Both the position numbers and the translations under genes were made by a program. Below are positions 36,548 through 44,670 of a DNA stretch of 64,000 nt, in pieces (the first letter of the stretch is position 1; each line of letters begins with the position of its first letter). This stretch comes from Mycobacterium sp. Root265 (GTDB lineage Bacteria; Actinomycetota; Actinomycetes; Mycobacteriales; Mycobacteriaceae): contig NZ_LMJA01000022.1 in the NCBI RefSeq assembly GCF_001428895.1, positions 125,369 to 189,368 on the forward strand. The letters are read 5' to 3'. Below the pieces are notes generated by a model. The model was not told the origin of the DNA, did not search any database, and saw only the letters and a list, made by a program, of their open reading frames with translations.

Positions 36548-36807
36548 CCACCGGCGACCGAAATATGGGTACCGCCCGTTTTCGACAAGACGCCGCGTAT
36601 ATCGCCGTACTCAGTTCAACACGATTCTGCTCCTGCCCCACTCCAGACGGATGCGCACAGCCTTTGCGTCGCAACCAGAAAACGCACATCACAGTTGGGC
36701 TCGTCACAATAAGCGGCAGTCACGGCACCCCCGGTCGGCTGAGACATGACTCTACCGACCATTCGTCCGACGTGTGGATCTTCGGCCGCAGTCGGCTTTC
36801 AGGTACG

Positions 36808-37788
36808 TCAGGCTCCAACTCGGGTTTTGTCCAAAAGCCGCTTGGCGCGCCCAAACTCGCGAAACGGCGCTGACAGAGCCTCCTTGAACCGCGCCCAACG
36901 TTGCGGCCCCAGTACCGCACCCTCCACCACCAGGCGCGGCCAGATCAGAACCCACCACAGCGCATTGACGATGCGGATGCGCGTCGGCGCCGCTGGGTCC
37001 ACAACCATCCACGTGATGACACGCAGCTGATCCAGCCAATCCTTGGAAAGAGCTTTGTTACGAATCGTTTCCGTCGCCGCCGTGTGGCTGCGCACCGAGA
37101 GCTCCGCCGGAACAAAGCAGACCGTTGTCCGAACCATGAGCCGCAGCCAGTAATCCAGATCCAGCAGTTGGTAGATGTCGTCGCGGAATGGTCCGGCGTC
37201 GAGCGCCAGATCGCGGCGAAACATCACACAGGTGGGCTCGCCCACCCAGTTGTGGTGCGTCCCGCGGAGCGCGATTTGCATTGCCAGTCGGCGTCCGTCG
37301 TTGCACGCGGCGAGATCTCTGAAATGCGTGTGCAATTGGCCGTACCGCTGGACCCATCCGTCGTCCTCGGTGTCGATTCTCCGCGGCGCGAAGGCCATTC
37401 CGGCATCCGCATCCTGCAGGACGCCGACCAACCTATCGAGGGCCCCCGGAAGTAACCAATCGTCGCCATGGACGAATTGCACGTATGTGCCACGCGCCAA
37501 CTCGAGACACCTGTTGTGGTTCCCGACGAGTCCGAGGCGGGAGTCGTTGACCACCAGTCGATCTCCCGGCCGCAACAATTCCTTGACCACATCGGTGGTG
37601 CCGTCTGAGGACGCGTCGTCCACCACGAGGATCTCGAAATCGACGCCGGCCTGCGCGAGGGCACTGTCGAGGCACCGTGCGATCGTTGCCGCGTTGCGGT
37701 ACGTGGGGACGCAGATCGATACCGTGGGTACACGGACTGACCCCGTCGGTACTGCGACGATCGTCGCGTCAGTATCGAGAAGAGACAA
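36808..37788 (-). CDS. Family 2 glycosyltransferase
   Basis: A 326-residue GT-A glycosyltransferase. VSICVPTYRNAATIARCLDS, EILVVDDASSDGTTDVVKEL and YVQFVHGDDWLLPGALDRL give the nucleotide-sugar and DXD-like metal sites; LDLDYWLRLMVR is the acceptor-side/base region. A hydrophobic stretch near residue 275 (IVNALWWVLIWPRLVVEG) may associate with the membrane. Start is a TTG at 37788 with AAGAGG just before it. First gene of the minus-strand arm of the island; the 202 bases to the SSADH gene (37789-37990) show no gene. Confidence 0.85.
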   Translation of the reverse strand: MSLLDTDATIVAVPTGSVRVPTVSICVPTYRNAATIARCLDSALAQAGVDFEILVVDDASSDGTTDVVKELLRPGDRLVVNDSRLGLVGNHNRCLELARGTYVQFVHGDDWLLPGALDRLVGVLQDADAGMAFAPRRIDTEDDGWVQRYGQLHTHFRDLAACNDGRRLAMQIALRGTHHNWVGEPTCVMFRRDLALDAGPFRDDIYQLLDLDYWLRLMVRTTVCFVPAELSVRSHTAATETIRNKALSKDWLDQLRVITWMVVDPAAPTRIRIVNALWWVLIWPRLVVEGAVLGPQRWARFKEALSAPFREFGRAKRLLDKTRVGA

Positions 37789-37990
37789 CCTCTTATACCC
37801 CCCCGGCTCGTCGACGCGTTCTCTTGGCGTCGAACTCGACTGCGGCTAGCTTTCGCTCTGCAGCCAGGGAGATTGTAAGCATGAATGACCGACAACGTGT
37901 CAGTTCCTGCCACTGTAATTAGCCCACACGCAAATTGTTCGTTATTCGACCGGACATGGTAGCCCCGCCAACTGACTTGGTCAGGTCTTA

Positions 37991-39439
37991 TCAGCTTGTG
38001 AAGGCGATGTACTTGGTCTCCAAGTACTCCTCGATACCTTCCGAACCACCCTCGCGCCCGAACCCGGATTCCTTGATACCGCCGAACGGGGCGGCCGCAT
38101 CCGAGATCACACCGCGGTTCACCCCGACCATGCCGGCCTCCACGGACTCCGCGACCCGCAGCGCCCGGTCCAGGGACTGCGTGAAGATGTAGGACGCCAG
38201 GCCGTATTCGGTGGCGTTCGCCGCGGCGATGCCCTCCTCCTCGGTGTCGAACCCGGTGATCGGCGCGACGGGCCCGAAGACCTCCTCCTTGAGGATGCGG
38301 GCATCGGCGGGCACGTCGGCCAGCACGGTGGCCGGGTAGAAGTGCCCGGGTCCGCCCGGAGCCACCCCGCCGACCGCCACCTCGGCGCCGCGCGACACCG
38401 CGTCGGAAACCAGGTCGGCCACGATGCCGAGCTGCTTGGCCGAGATCAGCGGGCCCAGTGTCGAGGAATCCTCCAGGCCGTTGCCCAGGGTGTACTCGCT
38501 CATCCGCTTGACCAGCTTGTCGGTGAACTCCTCGCGCACCGCGTTGGCCACGTGGAAGCGGTTGGCCGCGGTGCACGCCTCGCCGCCGTTGCGCATCTTG
38601 GCCAGCAGGGCGCCCTCGACCGCGGCGTCGACATCGGCGTCGTCGAAGACCACGAACGGGGCGTTGCCGCCGAGTTCCATCGAGGTGCGCAGCAGTTTGT
38701 CGCTGGACTGTTTCACCAGGGCCTTGCCCACCCCGGTTGACCCGGTGAAGGTCAGCTTGCGCAGTCGGCCGTCGTCGATGAGGGCGCCGGTCAGGTCGCC
38801 GGGCTTGGTGGTCGGCAGCACCGACAGCACGCCCTTGGGCAGGCCGGCCTCGTCGATCAGCTTGGCCAGCAGCAGCATGGTCAGCGGCGTCTCCTGGGCG
38901 GGCTTGACCAGCATGGTGCAGCCGGCGGCCAGGGCCGGGCCGATCTTGCGGGTGCCCATCGCGAGCGGGAAGTTCCACGGGGTGATGGCGTAGCAGGGGC
39001 CGACGGGCATCTTGGTGACCAGGATGCGGCCGTTGCCCGCCGGCGCCGGGGTGTAGCGGCCGGCGATGCGCACCGCCTCCTCGGCGAACCAGCGGAAGAA
39101 CTCGGCGCCGTACTTGACCTCGCCGCGGCTCTCGGCGATCACCTTGCCCATCTCCAGGGTCATCAAGGTGGCGAGGTCTTCGCTTCGCGCGGTGAGGGTT
39201 TCGAAGACCGACCGCAGGATCTCGCCGCGTTCGCGGGCCGGGGTGGCGGCCCAGTCGCCCTGCGCGGCCGCGGCGGCGTCCAGTGCGGCGATGCCGTCTT
39301 CGGCGGTCGCGTCGGCCACCGAGGTGATCACCTCGTCGGTCGCGGGATTGAGCACGTCGAAGGTGGACGAGCCTGCCCGCTCCTCACCGCCGATCCACAG
39401 TCCGGTGGGCACGGATGAAATCAAGTCTTCAATGCGCAT
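37991..39439 (-). CDS. gabD: NAD(P)-dependent succinate-semialdehyde dehydrogenase
   Basis: A 482-residue aldehyde dehydrogenase of the SSADH clade: [24 protein letters not shown] (cofactor/active-site Asn), [31 protein letters not shown] (catalytic Glu) and [12 protein letters not shown] with nucleophile Cys289; [20 protein letters not shown] closes the fold. It oxidises succinic semialdehyde to succinate, feeding the TCA cycle in GABA or glutamate catabolism. TACAT-CCATC-ATGTA (39439-39453) begins at its start codon and may be an operator. It diverges from pgi. Confidence 0.88.
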   Translation of the reverse strand: MRIEDLISSVPTGLWIGGEERAGSSTFDVLNPATDEVITSVADATAEDGIAALDAAAAAQGDWAATPARERGEILRSVFETLTARSEDLATLMTLEMGKVIAESRGEVKYGAEFFRWFAEEAVRIAGRYTPAPAGNGRILVTKMPVGPCYAITPWNFPLAMGTRKIGPALAAGCTMLVKPAQETPLTMLLLAKLIDEAGLPKGVLSVLPTTKPGDLTGALIDDGRLRKLTFTGSTGVGKALVKQSSDKLLRTSMELGGNAPFVVFDDADVDAAVEGALLAKMRNGGEACTAANRFHVANAVREEFTDKLVKRMSEYTLGNGLEDSSTLGPLISAKQLGIVADLVSDAVSRGAEVAVGGVAPGGPGHFYPATVLADVPADARILKEEVFGPVAPITGFDTEEEGIAAANATEYGLASYIFTQSLDRALRVAESVEAGMVGVNRGVISDAAAPFGGIKESGFGREGGSEGIEEYLETKYIAFTS

Positions 39440-39453
39440 ACATCCATCATGTA
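39439..39453. promoter_or_regulatory. Short inverted repeat at the SSADH start
   Basis: TACAT-N5-ATGTA, a perfect 5-bp inverted repeat, abuts the gabD initiation codon on the minus strand and could overlap its -10 region (CATGAT, six bases before ATG). Weak on its own. Confidence 0.3.
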
Positions 39454-39489
39454 CACCCTCGATCCGGGCGCCGCACTAAGGTCAGAAGA

Positions 39490-41139
39490 ATGAGTGCTGA
39501 CATCACCGAAACGGCCGCATGGCATTCGCTGCAACGCCACCATGACGCGGTTGCGTCGAAGAATCTTCGGGAGCTCTTCGCCGAGGATCCGGCCCGTGGC
39601 ACCGAACTCACCCTCACCGTCGGCGACCTCTACATCGACTACAGCAAGCACCGGGTGACGCGCGAAACCCTGGGCCTGCTGGCCGATCTGGCCAGGGCCG
39701 CCGACCTGGAGGGACGCCGCGACGCGATGTTCTCCGGCACCCACATCAACACCTCCGAGGACCGCGCGGTACTGCACACCGCGCTGCGGCTGCCCAAGGG
39801 CGCCGAGCTGGAGGTCGACGGACAGAACATCGTCGCCGACGTGCACGAGGTGCTCGACGCGATGGGCACCTTCACCGACCGGCTGCGGTCCGGCGAGTGG
39901 ACGGGCGCCACCGGCGAACGCATCGCCACCGTCGTGAACATCGGGATCGGCGGCTCGGATCTGGGCCCGGTGATGGTGTACGACGCGCTGCGCCATTACG
40001 CCGACGTCGGCATCTCGGCCCGGTTCGTCTCCAATGTCGACCCCGCCGACCTGGTCGCCACACTCGACGGTCTCGACCCGGCGACAACGCTTTTCGTGAT
40101 CGCCTCGAAGACGTTCACCACGTTGGAAACGCTGACCAACGCCACCGCGGCGCGGCGCTGGCTCACCGCGACGCTCGGCGATGATGCCGTGTCCAAGCAT
40201 TTCGTGGCGGTGTCCACCAACAAGAAGCTGGTCGACGAGTTCGGCATCGACACCGACAACATGTTCGGCTTCTGGGACTGGGTCGGCGGCCGGTACTCGG
40301 TGGACTCGGCGATCGGCCTGAGTGTGATGGCGGTCATCGGCAAGGAACGGTTCGCGGAGTTCCTGGCCGGGTTCCATCTGGTCGACGAGCACTTCCGCAC
40401 CGCACCGCTGGCCGAGAACGCGCCGGTGCTGCTCGGCCTGATCGGGCTCTGGTACAACAACTTCTTCGGCGCGCAGTCCCGCGCGGTGCTGCCCTACTCG
40501 AACGACCTGTCCCGGTTCGCGGCCTACCTGCAGCAGCTGACGATGGAGTCCAACGGCAAGTCGGTGCGCGCCGACGGCACCCCCGTCACCACCGACACCG
40601 GTGAGATCTATTGGGGCGAACCGGGAACCAACGGCCAGCACGCGTTCTACCAGTTGCTGCATCAGGGCACCCGGCTGATTCCCGCCGATTTCATCGGGTT
40701 CTCCCAGCCCACCGACGACCTGCCGACCGCCGACGGTACCGGCAGCATGCACGACCTGTTGATGAGCAACTTCTTCGCCCAGACCCAGGTGCTGGCGTTC
40801 GGCAAGACCGCCGAGGAGATCGCGGGTGAAGGGACCCCGGCCGATGTGGTGCCACACAAGGTGATGCCGGGCAACCGCCCGACGACATCGATCCTGGCGA
40901 CCAAACTGACGCCCTCGGTGGTGGGCCAGCTGATTGCGCTCTACGAGCACCAGGTCTTCACCGAGGGTGTGATCTGGGGCATCGACTCGTTCGACCAATG
41001 GGGTGTGGAACTGGGCAAGACCCAGGCCAAGGCGCTGCTGCCGGTGCTCACCGACGACGCGGCACCGGCCGAGCAGAGCGACAGCTCCACCGATGCCCTG
41101 GTGCGGCACTACCGGAGCGAGCGCGGCCGCAGCGCGTAA
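39490..41139 (+). CDS. pgi: Glucose-6-phosphate isomerase
   Basis: A 549-residue phosphoglucose isomerase (glucose-6-P to fructose-6-P). Diagnostic motifs are intact: [56 protein letters not shown] (signature 1, with the catalytic Glu in [22 protein letters not shown]) and [18 protein letters not shown] (signature 2). ATG 39490 gives the mycobacterial length; the longer ORF upstream runs into the intergenic region. It ends 3 bases from the converging membrane-protein gene. Equivalent of Rv0946c. Confidence 0.97.
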   Translation: MSADITETAAWHSLQRHHDAVASKNLRELFAEDPARGTELTLTVGDLYIDYSKHRVTRETLGLLADLARAADLEGRRDAMFSGTHINTSEDRAVLHTALRLPKGAELEVDGQNIVADVHEVLDAMGTFTDRLRSGEWTGATGERIATVVNIGIGGSDLGPVMVYDALRHYADVGISARFVSNVDPADLVATLDGLDPATTLFVIASKTFTTLETLTNATAARRWLTATLGDDAVSKHFVAVSTNKKLVDEFGIDTDNMFGFWDWVGGRYSVDSAIGLSVMAVIGKERFAEFLAGFHLVDEHFRTAPLAENAPVLLGLIGLWYNNFFGAQSRAVLPYSNDLSRFAAYLQQLTMESNGKSVRADGTPVTTDTGEIYWGEPGTNGQHAFYQLLHQGTRLIPADFIGFSQPTDDLPTADGTGSMHDLLMSNFFAQTQVLAFGKTAEEIAGEGTPADVVPHKVMPGNRPTTSILATKLTPSVVGQLIALYEHQVFTEGVIWGIDSFDQWGVELGKTQAKALLPVLTDDAAPAEQSDSSTDALVRHYRSERGRSA

Positions 41140-41142
41140 CGG

Positions 41143-41682
41143 CTACTCCCGCTCCGGATCCGGGCGCGTCCAGCCGAGGATCATCGCGGGCGTCGTTCCG
41201 CCGATGAGCAGGACGGTCAACGCCATGAGGCCGCCGGCGTAGGCCATGTCCGGGTCTGCGCCGTCAGTGATGACGGCGCCGAAGATCAGATAGAAGATCG
41301 GCACCAGCATCAGCAGTTGCGTCACCGCCAGGCCTGCCGAACGCGCGCTGTTGCGTTGCGCGATCTCGAACTCGTCGAGCTCGGATGCGGCGGCATCGCC
41401 ACGCCGTCCCGACACCAGCTGCAGCACCCACAGCAGCGGGAAGTACACCACGCACGCGGGCAGCCACAGCAGCGGCGCCCAGTCGACCCCGAGGGCGCAC
41501 AGCAGGCTGACCACAGCCATGAACGCGAACGTCGCCATGAGGAGCGTGACCAGGAGCCGGCGTCGGCGCTGGGTGCGCCACCCGGGCAGCCCTTCGGCAT
41601 AGGCACGTTCGGCCTTGAGCACCCGGCGGGAGCGGTAGTTCTGGTATCGCTCGAGAATGCCCTGCTCAGTGGGAGTCGTCAT
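41143..41682 (-). CDS. Membrane protein, partner of the XRE regulator
   Basis: A 179-residue protein with four hydrophobic helices in two pairs (LLVTLLMATFAFMAVVSLLCALG and APLLWLPACVVYFPLLWVLQLV; then LAVTQLLMLVPIFYLIFGAVI and GGLMALTVLLIGGTTPAMILGW) separated by a charged cytoplasmic loop. ATG 41682 overlaps the end of the HTH gene by 17 bases and has GGAAGG upstream. Such XRE/membrane pairs recur in actinobacteria and Firmicutes, where the regulator controls the membrane protein; function otherwise unknown. Confidence 0.7.
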   Translation of the reverse strand: MTTPTEQGILERYQNYRSRRVLKAERAYAEGLPGWRTQRRRRLLVTLLMATFAFMAVVSLLCALGVDWAPLLWLPACVVYFPLLWVLQLVSGRRGDAAASELDEFEIAQRNSARSAGLAVTQLLMLVPIFYLIFGAVITDGADPDMAYAGGLMALTVLLIGGTTPAMILGWTRPDPERE

Positions 41683-41968
41683 GCGCGCCACTTCCTTCCG
41701 CTCGGTGTCTGGTGCCGTAGAGCTCGGCTGACAGGGGGGTGAATGCGGTGCGCGAGAAGACGGCCTCCACCGGCAGGTCGAAGACATCACAGATCCGGAA
41801 CGCCAGATCGAGGCTGGGATAGTGATCGCCCCGCTCCAGCGCCCCCACGGTCTGCGGGTTGACCTCGATGAGTTCCGCGAGTTGGGCTCGCGTCATCCGC
41901 CGCTCGGCGCGCAGCACACCGATGCGGTTGTGGATGGGAAGTTGCTCTCCCCGACGCACCGGACTCAT
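41666..41968 (-). CDS. XRE-family helix-turn-helix regulator
   Basis: A 100-residue protein with a single Cro/CI-type HTH (IGVLRAERRMTRAQLAELIEVNPQTVGALERGDHYPSLDLAFRICDVF), of the short YozG-like class. The start is ATG 41968 (MSPVRRGEQLP). Its promoter has a TTGTTG-N8-CAACAA repeat lying between the -35 and -10 elements, consistent with autorepression. The 3' end overlaps the membrane-protein gene, so both are co-translated. Confidence 0.85.
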   Translation of the reverse strand: MSPVRRGEQLPIHNRIGVLRAERRMTRAQLAELIEVNPQTVGALERGDHYPSLDLAFRICDVFDLPVEAVFSRTAFTPLSAELYGTRHRAEGSGAHDDSH

Positions 41969-41975
41969 GCAATCA

Positions 41976-42004
41976 ATTGTTGGGAAAACACAACAACTTG
42001 TCAA
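41976..42004 (-). promoter_or_regulatory. Promoter with built-in operator for the XRE/membrane pair
   Basis: On the minus strand TTGACA (42004-41999), a 17-base spacer and AACAAT (41981-41976) form a promoter. The inverted repeat TTGTTG-N8-CAACAA (41977-41996) fills the spacer and -10. The ATG at 41968 starts 7 bases after the -10, so the mRNA is probably leaderless. Confidence 0.6.
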
Positions 42005-42056
42005 GCAAACGCCACGGTCTGATCACCGGCCGCCGAAGGACCTGGCCCGAAATGCG

Positions 42057-42096
42057 CGAAATGGCTGTCCCCGGGGCACCGGGAACAGCCATTTCG
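42057..42096. terminator. Long hairpin, probable terminator of the collagen-like gene
   Basis: An 18-bp stem with one mismatch (CGAAATGGCTGTCCCCGG paired with CCGGGAACAGCCATTTCG) around a GGCA loop. It extends outward to 42046-42107 through CCCGAAAT/ATTTCGGG with a small internal loop. There is no T-tract, so it may terminate imperfectly or stabilise an RNA end. Confidence 0.6.
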
Positions 42097-42121
42097 TGAA
42101 TTTCGGGAGCGTATTTACGTG

Positions 42122-42589
42122 TTACGGGGCGGGGATGGTGGCGCACCCGACACCGGGGATGCAGCCACTGGCTCCACCGGGGCCTGCACTACCGACCGGA
42201 CCGCCGGGAATCCCACCGCTCGCTCCGCCGGGACCGGCCGTACCTGCCGGGCCACCGGGAATCGAGCCGGTTGCACCCTCAGGCCCTGCCGAACCACCGG
42301 GGCCACCGGGGATCACGCCGCTGGCGCCACCGGGACCGGCTTCGCCACCGGGACCACCCGGAATCACACCGCTGGCGCCACCGGCGCCGGCCTCACCGAC
42401 CGGGCCACCGGGGATCGCCACATTGGCGCCACCCGGGCCTGCCGTGCCGATGCTGGCACACGGCGTGCCATCGGGGTTCCAGCACGGCGGCGGAGCGGGC
42501 TCTGCTCCGGCGATCGGCGAGAACGCGATGGCCGCTCCCGCGGCACCGGCGAACACAAATGTCGTCATCTTCGTCAGTTTCACCATCAT
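42122..42589 (-). CDS. Secreted collagen-like Gly/Pro-repeat protein
   Basis: 155 residues. The N-terminus is a signal peptide (LTKMTTFVFAGAAGAAIAFS, predicted cleavage after AGA at residue 29), so the protein is exported. A Cys-containing stretch (PCWNPDGTPCASIG) precedes six tandem 17-residue units of the form AGPGGASGVIPGGPGGE, and the end carries another Cys pair (CIPGVGC). The four cysteines could lock both ends by disulfides. Start may be ATG 42589 or 42586. It resembles short Gly-rich secreted mycobacterial proteins but is not PE/PGRS, having no PE domain. Function unknown. Confidence 0.75.
   Translation of the reverse strand: MMVKLTKMTTFVFAGAAGAAIAFSPIAGAEPAPPPCWNPDGTPCASIGTAGPGGANVAIPGGPVGEAGAGGASGVIPGGPGGEAGPGGASGVIPGGPGGSAGPEGATGSIPGGPAGTAGPGGASGGIPGGPVGSAGPGGASGCIPGVGCATIPAP
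42155..42442 (-). repeat. 51-bp coding tandem repeat, about 5.7 units
   Basis: Residues 50-145 of the collagen-like protein consist of six 17-residue units (the last degenerate), hence a 51-bp period in DNA. Units differ mainly at the residues before Ile and after the second Gly-Pro. Repeat number could vary between strains. Confidence 0.85.
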
Positions 42590-42653
42590 GAAAGAACGGT
42601 TACCACGGGCATAGATGAGCTAAACATCTTGAAAACGGAAATTGTTTACGGCG

Positions 42654-43403
42654 TCAGGCGAAGCGCTTGGTGTACTTCGGCGGCAGCAGTCGCATGATCT
42701 GCGTGATCGGCGCCCACGGCCAGGACGGCACGACGGCGCGGCCTTTTTCCTTCTCGATGGCCTCGACCATCTTGCGCACACCGGTCTCGTTGTCGACCAT
42801 CAACAGAGTGGTCGCCGACTTCGCGGTCATCTCGGATTCGATGTAGCCGGGCTCGATCACGGTGATCCGGATGGGCCCCTTGTCGTACTCGGCGCGCAGG
42901 GATTCGCCCAGCGAGGTCATGCCGGCCTTGCTCGCGCAGTAGGCGGCCTTCCCCCCGGGCACCCCGGTGTTACCGAGCACCGACGAGATGAGCACCAGGT
43001 GCCCGGCGCCGGATTTCTTGAACATCTCCAGCGCGGTCTCGATCTGCGCCAGGCCCGAGATCAGGTTGGTGTTGATGGTGGCCTTGTTGGCCCACGGCTT
43101 TCCCTCGCCCAGCGGCCAGCCCTTACCGATACCGGCGTTGACGATGACCCGGTCGATACCGCCGAGTTCGTCGGACAGTTCACCGAAGACCCGCGGGATG
43201 GCCTCGTGGTCGTCGACGTCGAGCGCGGCGATGGCGACCTTGGCGTACGGGTGCTTGTCGAGGATCTCGGCGCGGAGTTCTTCGAGGCGCTCCACACGGC
43301 GGGCGCACAGTGCCAGGTCACGGCCCTTGGCCGCGAAGGCACGCGCCATGCCGGCGCCCAGGCCGGAGCTTGCACCGGTGATGAGGATCTTCTGGCGGGT
43401 CAT
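42654..43403 (-). CDS. Short-chain dehydrogenase/reductase (Rv0945-like)
   Basis: A 249-residue classical SDR. The cofactor site is ITGASSGLGAGMARAFA, the NNAG-equivalent is VNAGIGKG, the catalytic Ser sits in LVLISSVLGNTG and the YCASKAG motif supplies Tyr and Lys. ALCARRVERLEEL after strand 2 (Arg-rich) points to NADP(H). Start is ATG 43403. It lies 46 bases after the exporter gene on the same strand, at the distal part of the fpg-MFS-exporter operon. Substrate unknown. Confidence 0.85.
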   Translation of the reverse strand: MTRQKILITGASSGLGAGMARAFAAKGRDLALCARRVERLEELRAEILDKHPYAKVAIAALDVDDHEAIPRVFGELSDELGGIDRVIVNAGIGKGWPLGEGKPWANKATINTNLISGLAQIETALEMFKKSGAGHLVLISSVLGNTGVPGGKAAYCASKAGMTSLGESLRAEYDKGPIRITVIEPGYIESEMTAKSATTLLMVDNETGVRKMVEAIEKEKGRAVVPSWPWAPITQIMRLLPPKYTKRFA

Positions 43404-43449
43404 GCGCAGAAGAATAACCGAGTTATACATCTGCCCGAAATGCGCGGGC

Positions 43450-44670
43450 TCAGTCGACGAAGTCCTTCGCGCCGCCCCGGCGGCCGAACATGTTCCACAG
43501 CGCGAAACCGGTGGTGAAGCCCAGCCCGATGGACATCATCGACACCAGCATCACGGTGATGGCGGTGCCGCCCTGCCCGGACGCCAGCTCGGCGACCCCG
43601 ATCATGCCGACCGAGCTGGGCACCAGCAGCCAGAAGCCCGGCGCCAGCACCACCTGGGCGGCCGGTGTCATGGACAGCCGGCTCAGCGCGATCGCGCAGA
43701 GCATCAGGATCAGGCCGCCGCCGAATCCGCTTGCGTAGCCGCCGAAGAATGCGGCGGTCAGCGCCTGGGCGCCATAGGCGATGAACAGGACCAGCGTCAG
43801 CCACGGCATGAAGCCCAGCGGCGGTCCCAGATGCAGCAGGATGCCGACGGCGTAGACCGCGACGCCCAGCCACGGCGCCCACCCACCGAGCGTGTTGGCC
43901 TGGGTGTCGACCAGCTCCGACCACGACAGGCCCAGCAGCTGGACCGCGATCAGGATGCCCAGCGCCAGCTGGGCCAACCGGGTGAACCCGGCCATCAGTC
44001 GCGCCGACCCGGACACCACTTCCCCGGTGAAGGATTCGATGACTGCCAGCGTGATCGCCACCCCGGGCAGGAACAGCGTCAGCGGCGCGATCAGCACGCG
44101 CAGGCTGTCATGCCCCATGTGCAGCAGCCGCCCCAGACTGAACGCGACGTAGGTGACCAGGAAGGCACTCAGCGCGGGCAACAGATGCCGCAGCGACGCG
44201 TTGCCCCGGGTGATCAGTTCCAGCAGTCCGACGATCAACCCGAAAACGGTCGCCGCGACCAGCGACACCACCGTGGGTTGCAGGATCAGCGCGTACGCCG
44301 CGCTCTGCAGCCCGTAGCCGATCACCCCGACCCAGCCGGGGTAGCGCCGCGGCAGCGCGTGGATGCGGTCGAGCTCGGCCAGCCCGTCCGCGGGCTCGAG
44401 CTGCCCGTGCTCGGCGCGGTTGACCAGATCGCCCAACGGGAAGGTCTGGTCGTAGCGCAGCGGGCTGTCCCGGCGGACGACCGTGGTCTGGTGCCGGTCC
44501 CCGGCCTGGATGAAGTTCGGCAGCACCAGCATCGGGCATTCGATACCGCGCCGGTCGGCATAGGCCTCCAGCGTGGAGCGCACGACGTTGACCGAGTAGT
44601 CCGCGCTGAGCATGGCCGAGCCGAGTTTGGCGATGAACTCGATGACGGTGGGATCGTCGACCTCAGGCAC
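43450..44670 (-). CDS. Threonine/serine exporter family (ThrE/DUF1212) membrane protein
   Basis: A 406-residue protein with a soluble N-terminal DUF1212 domain (IEFIAKLGSAMLSADYSVNVVRSTLEAYADRRGIECPM; DRIHALPRRYPGWVGVIGYGLQSAAYAL) and about ten transmembrane helices, the fused ThrE layout. ThrE of Corynebacterium exports threonine and serine by proton antiport. The typical periplasmic amidase-like N-terminal extension features cannot be judged. It overlaps the MFS stop by 8 bases, so translation is coupled. Confidence 0.78.
   Translation of the reverse strand: MPEVDDPTVIEFIAKLGSAMLSADYSVNVVRSTLEAYADRRGIECPMLVLPNFIQAGDRHQTTVVRRDSPLRYDQTFPLGDLVNRAEHGQLEPADGLAELDRIHALPRRYPGWVGVIGYGLQSAAYALILQPTVVSLVAATVFGLIVGLLELITRGNASLRHLLPALSAFLVTYVAFSLGRLLHMGHDSLRVLIAPLTLFLPGVAITLAVIESFTGEVVSGSARLMAGFTRLAQLALGILIAVQLLGLSWSELVDTQANTLGGWAPWLGVAVYAVGILLHLGPPLGFMPWLTLVLFIAYGAQALTAAFFGGYASGFGGGLILMLCAIALSRLSMTPAAQVVLAPGFWLLVPSSVGMIGVAELASGQGGTAITVMLVSMMSIGLGFTTGFALWNMFGRRGGAKDFVD

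Larger units (their letters stand above)
32672..37990. other. Glycan-modification island inserted between aroQ and the gabD/pgi region
   Basis: A 5.3-kb block visibly less GC-rich than its flanks, with two converging arms: methyltransferase plus RgpF-like gene (+), and family 2 glycosyltransferase, methyltransferase and a methyltransferase pseudogene (-). All intact genes suit synthesis or O-methylation of a surface glycan. Core genes on both sides (uvrD1/aroQ; pgi, SDR, Fpg) are collinear with H37Rv. No integrase, transposase, tRNA or flanking repeat was seen, so the mechanism of entry is unknown. Confidence 0.65.

Noticed and set aside
36391-36873. Plus-strand ORF of 160 codons between the glycosyltransferase and methyltransferase genes
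   Set aside because: Overlaps both real minus-strand genes, Cys/Arg/Ser-rich sequence with no motif; treated as non-coding.
39421-41109. 562-codon ORF antisense to pgi
   Set aside because: Protein is His/Arg/Gln-rich low-quality sequence with no motif; it is the GC-rich shadow of a complete pgi gene.
42155-42442. Regular 51-bp repeat, considered as CRISPR-like
   Set aside because: There are no spacers; the units are adjacent, in frame and encode Gly/Pro repeats of a secreted protein.
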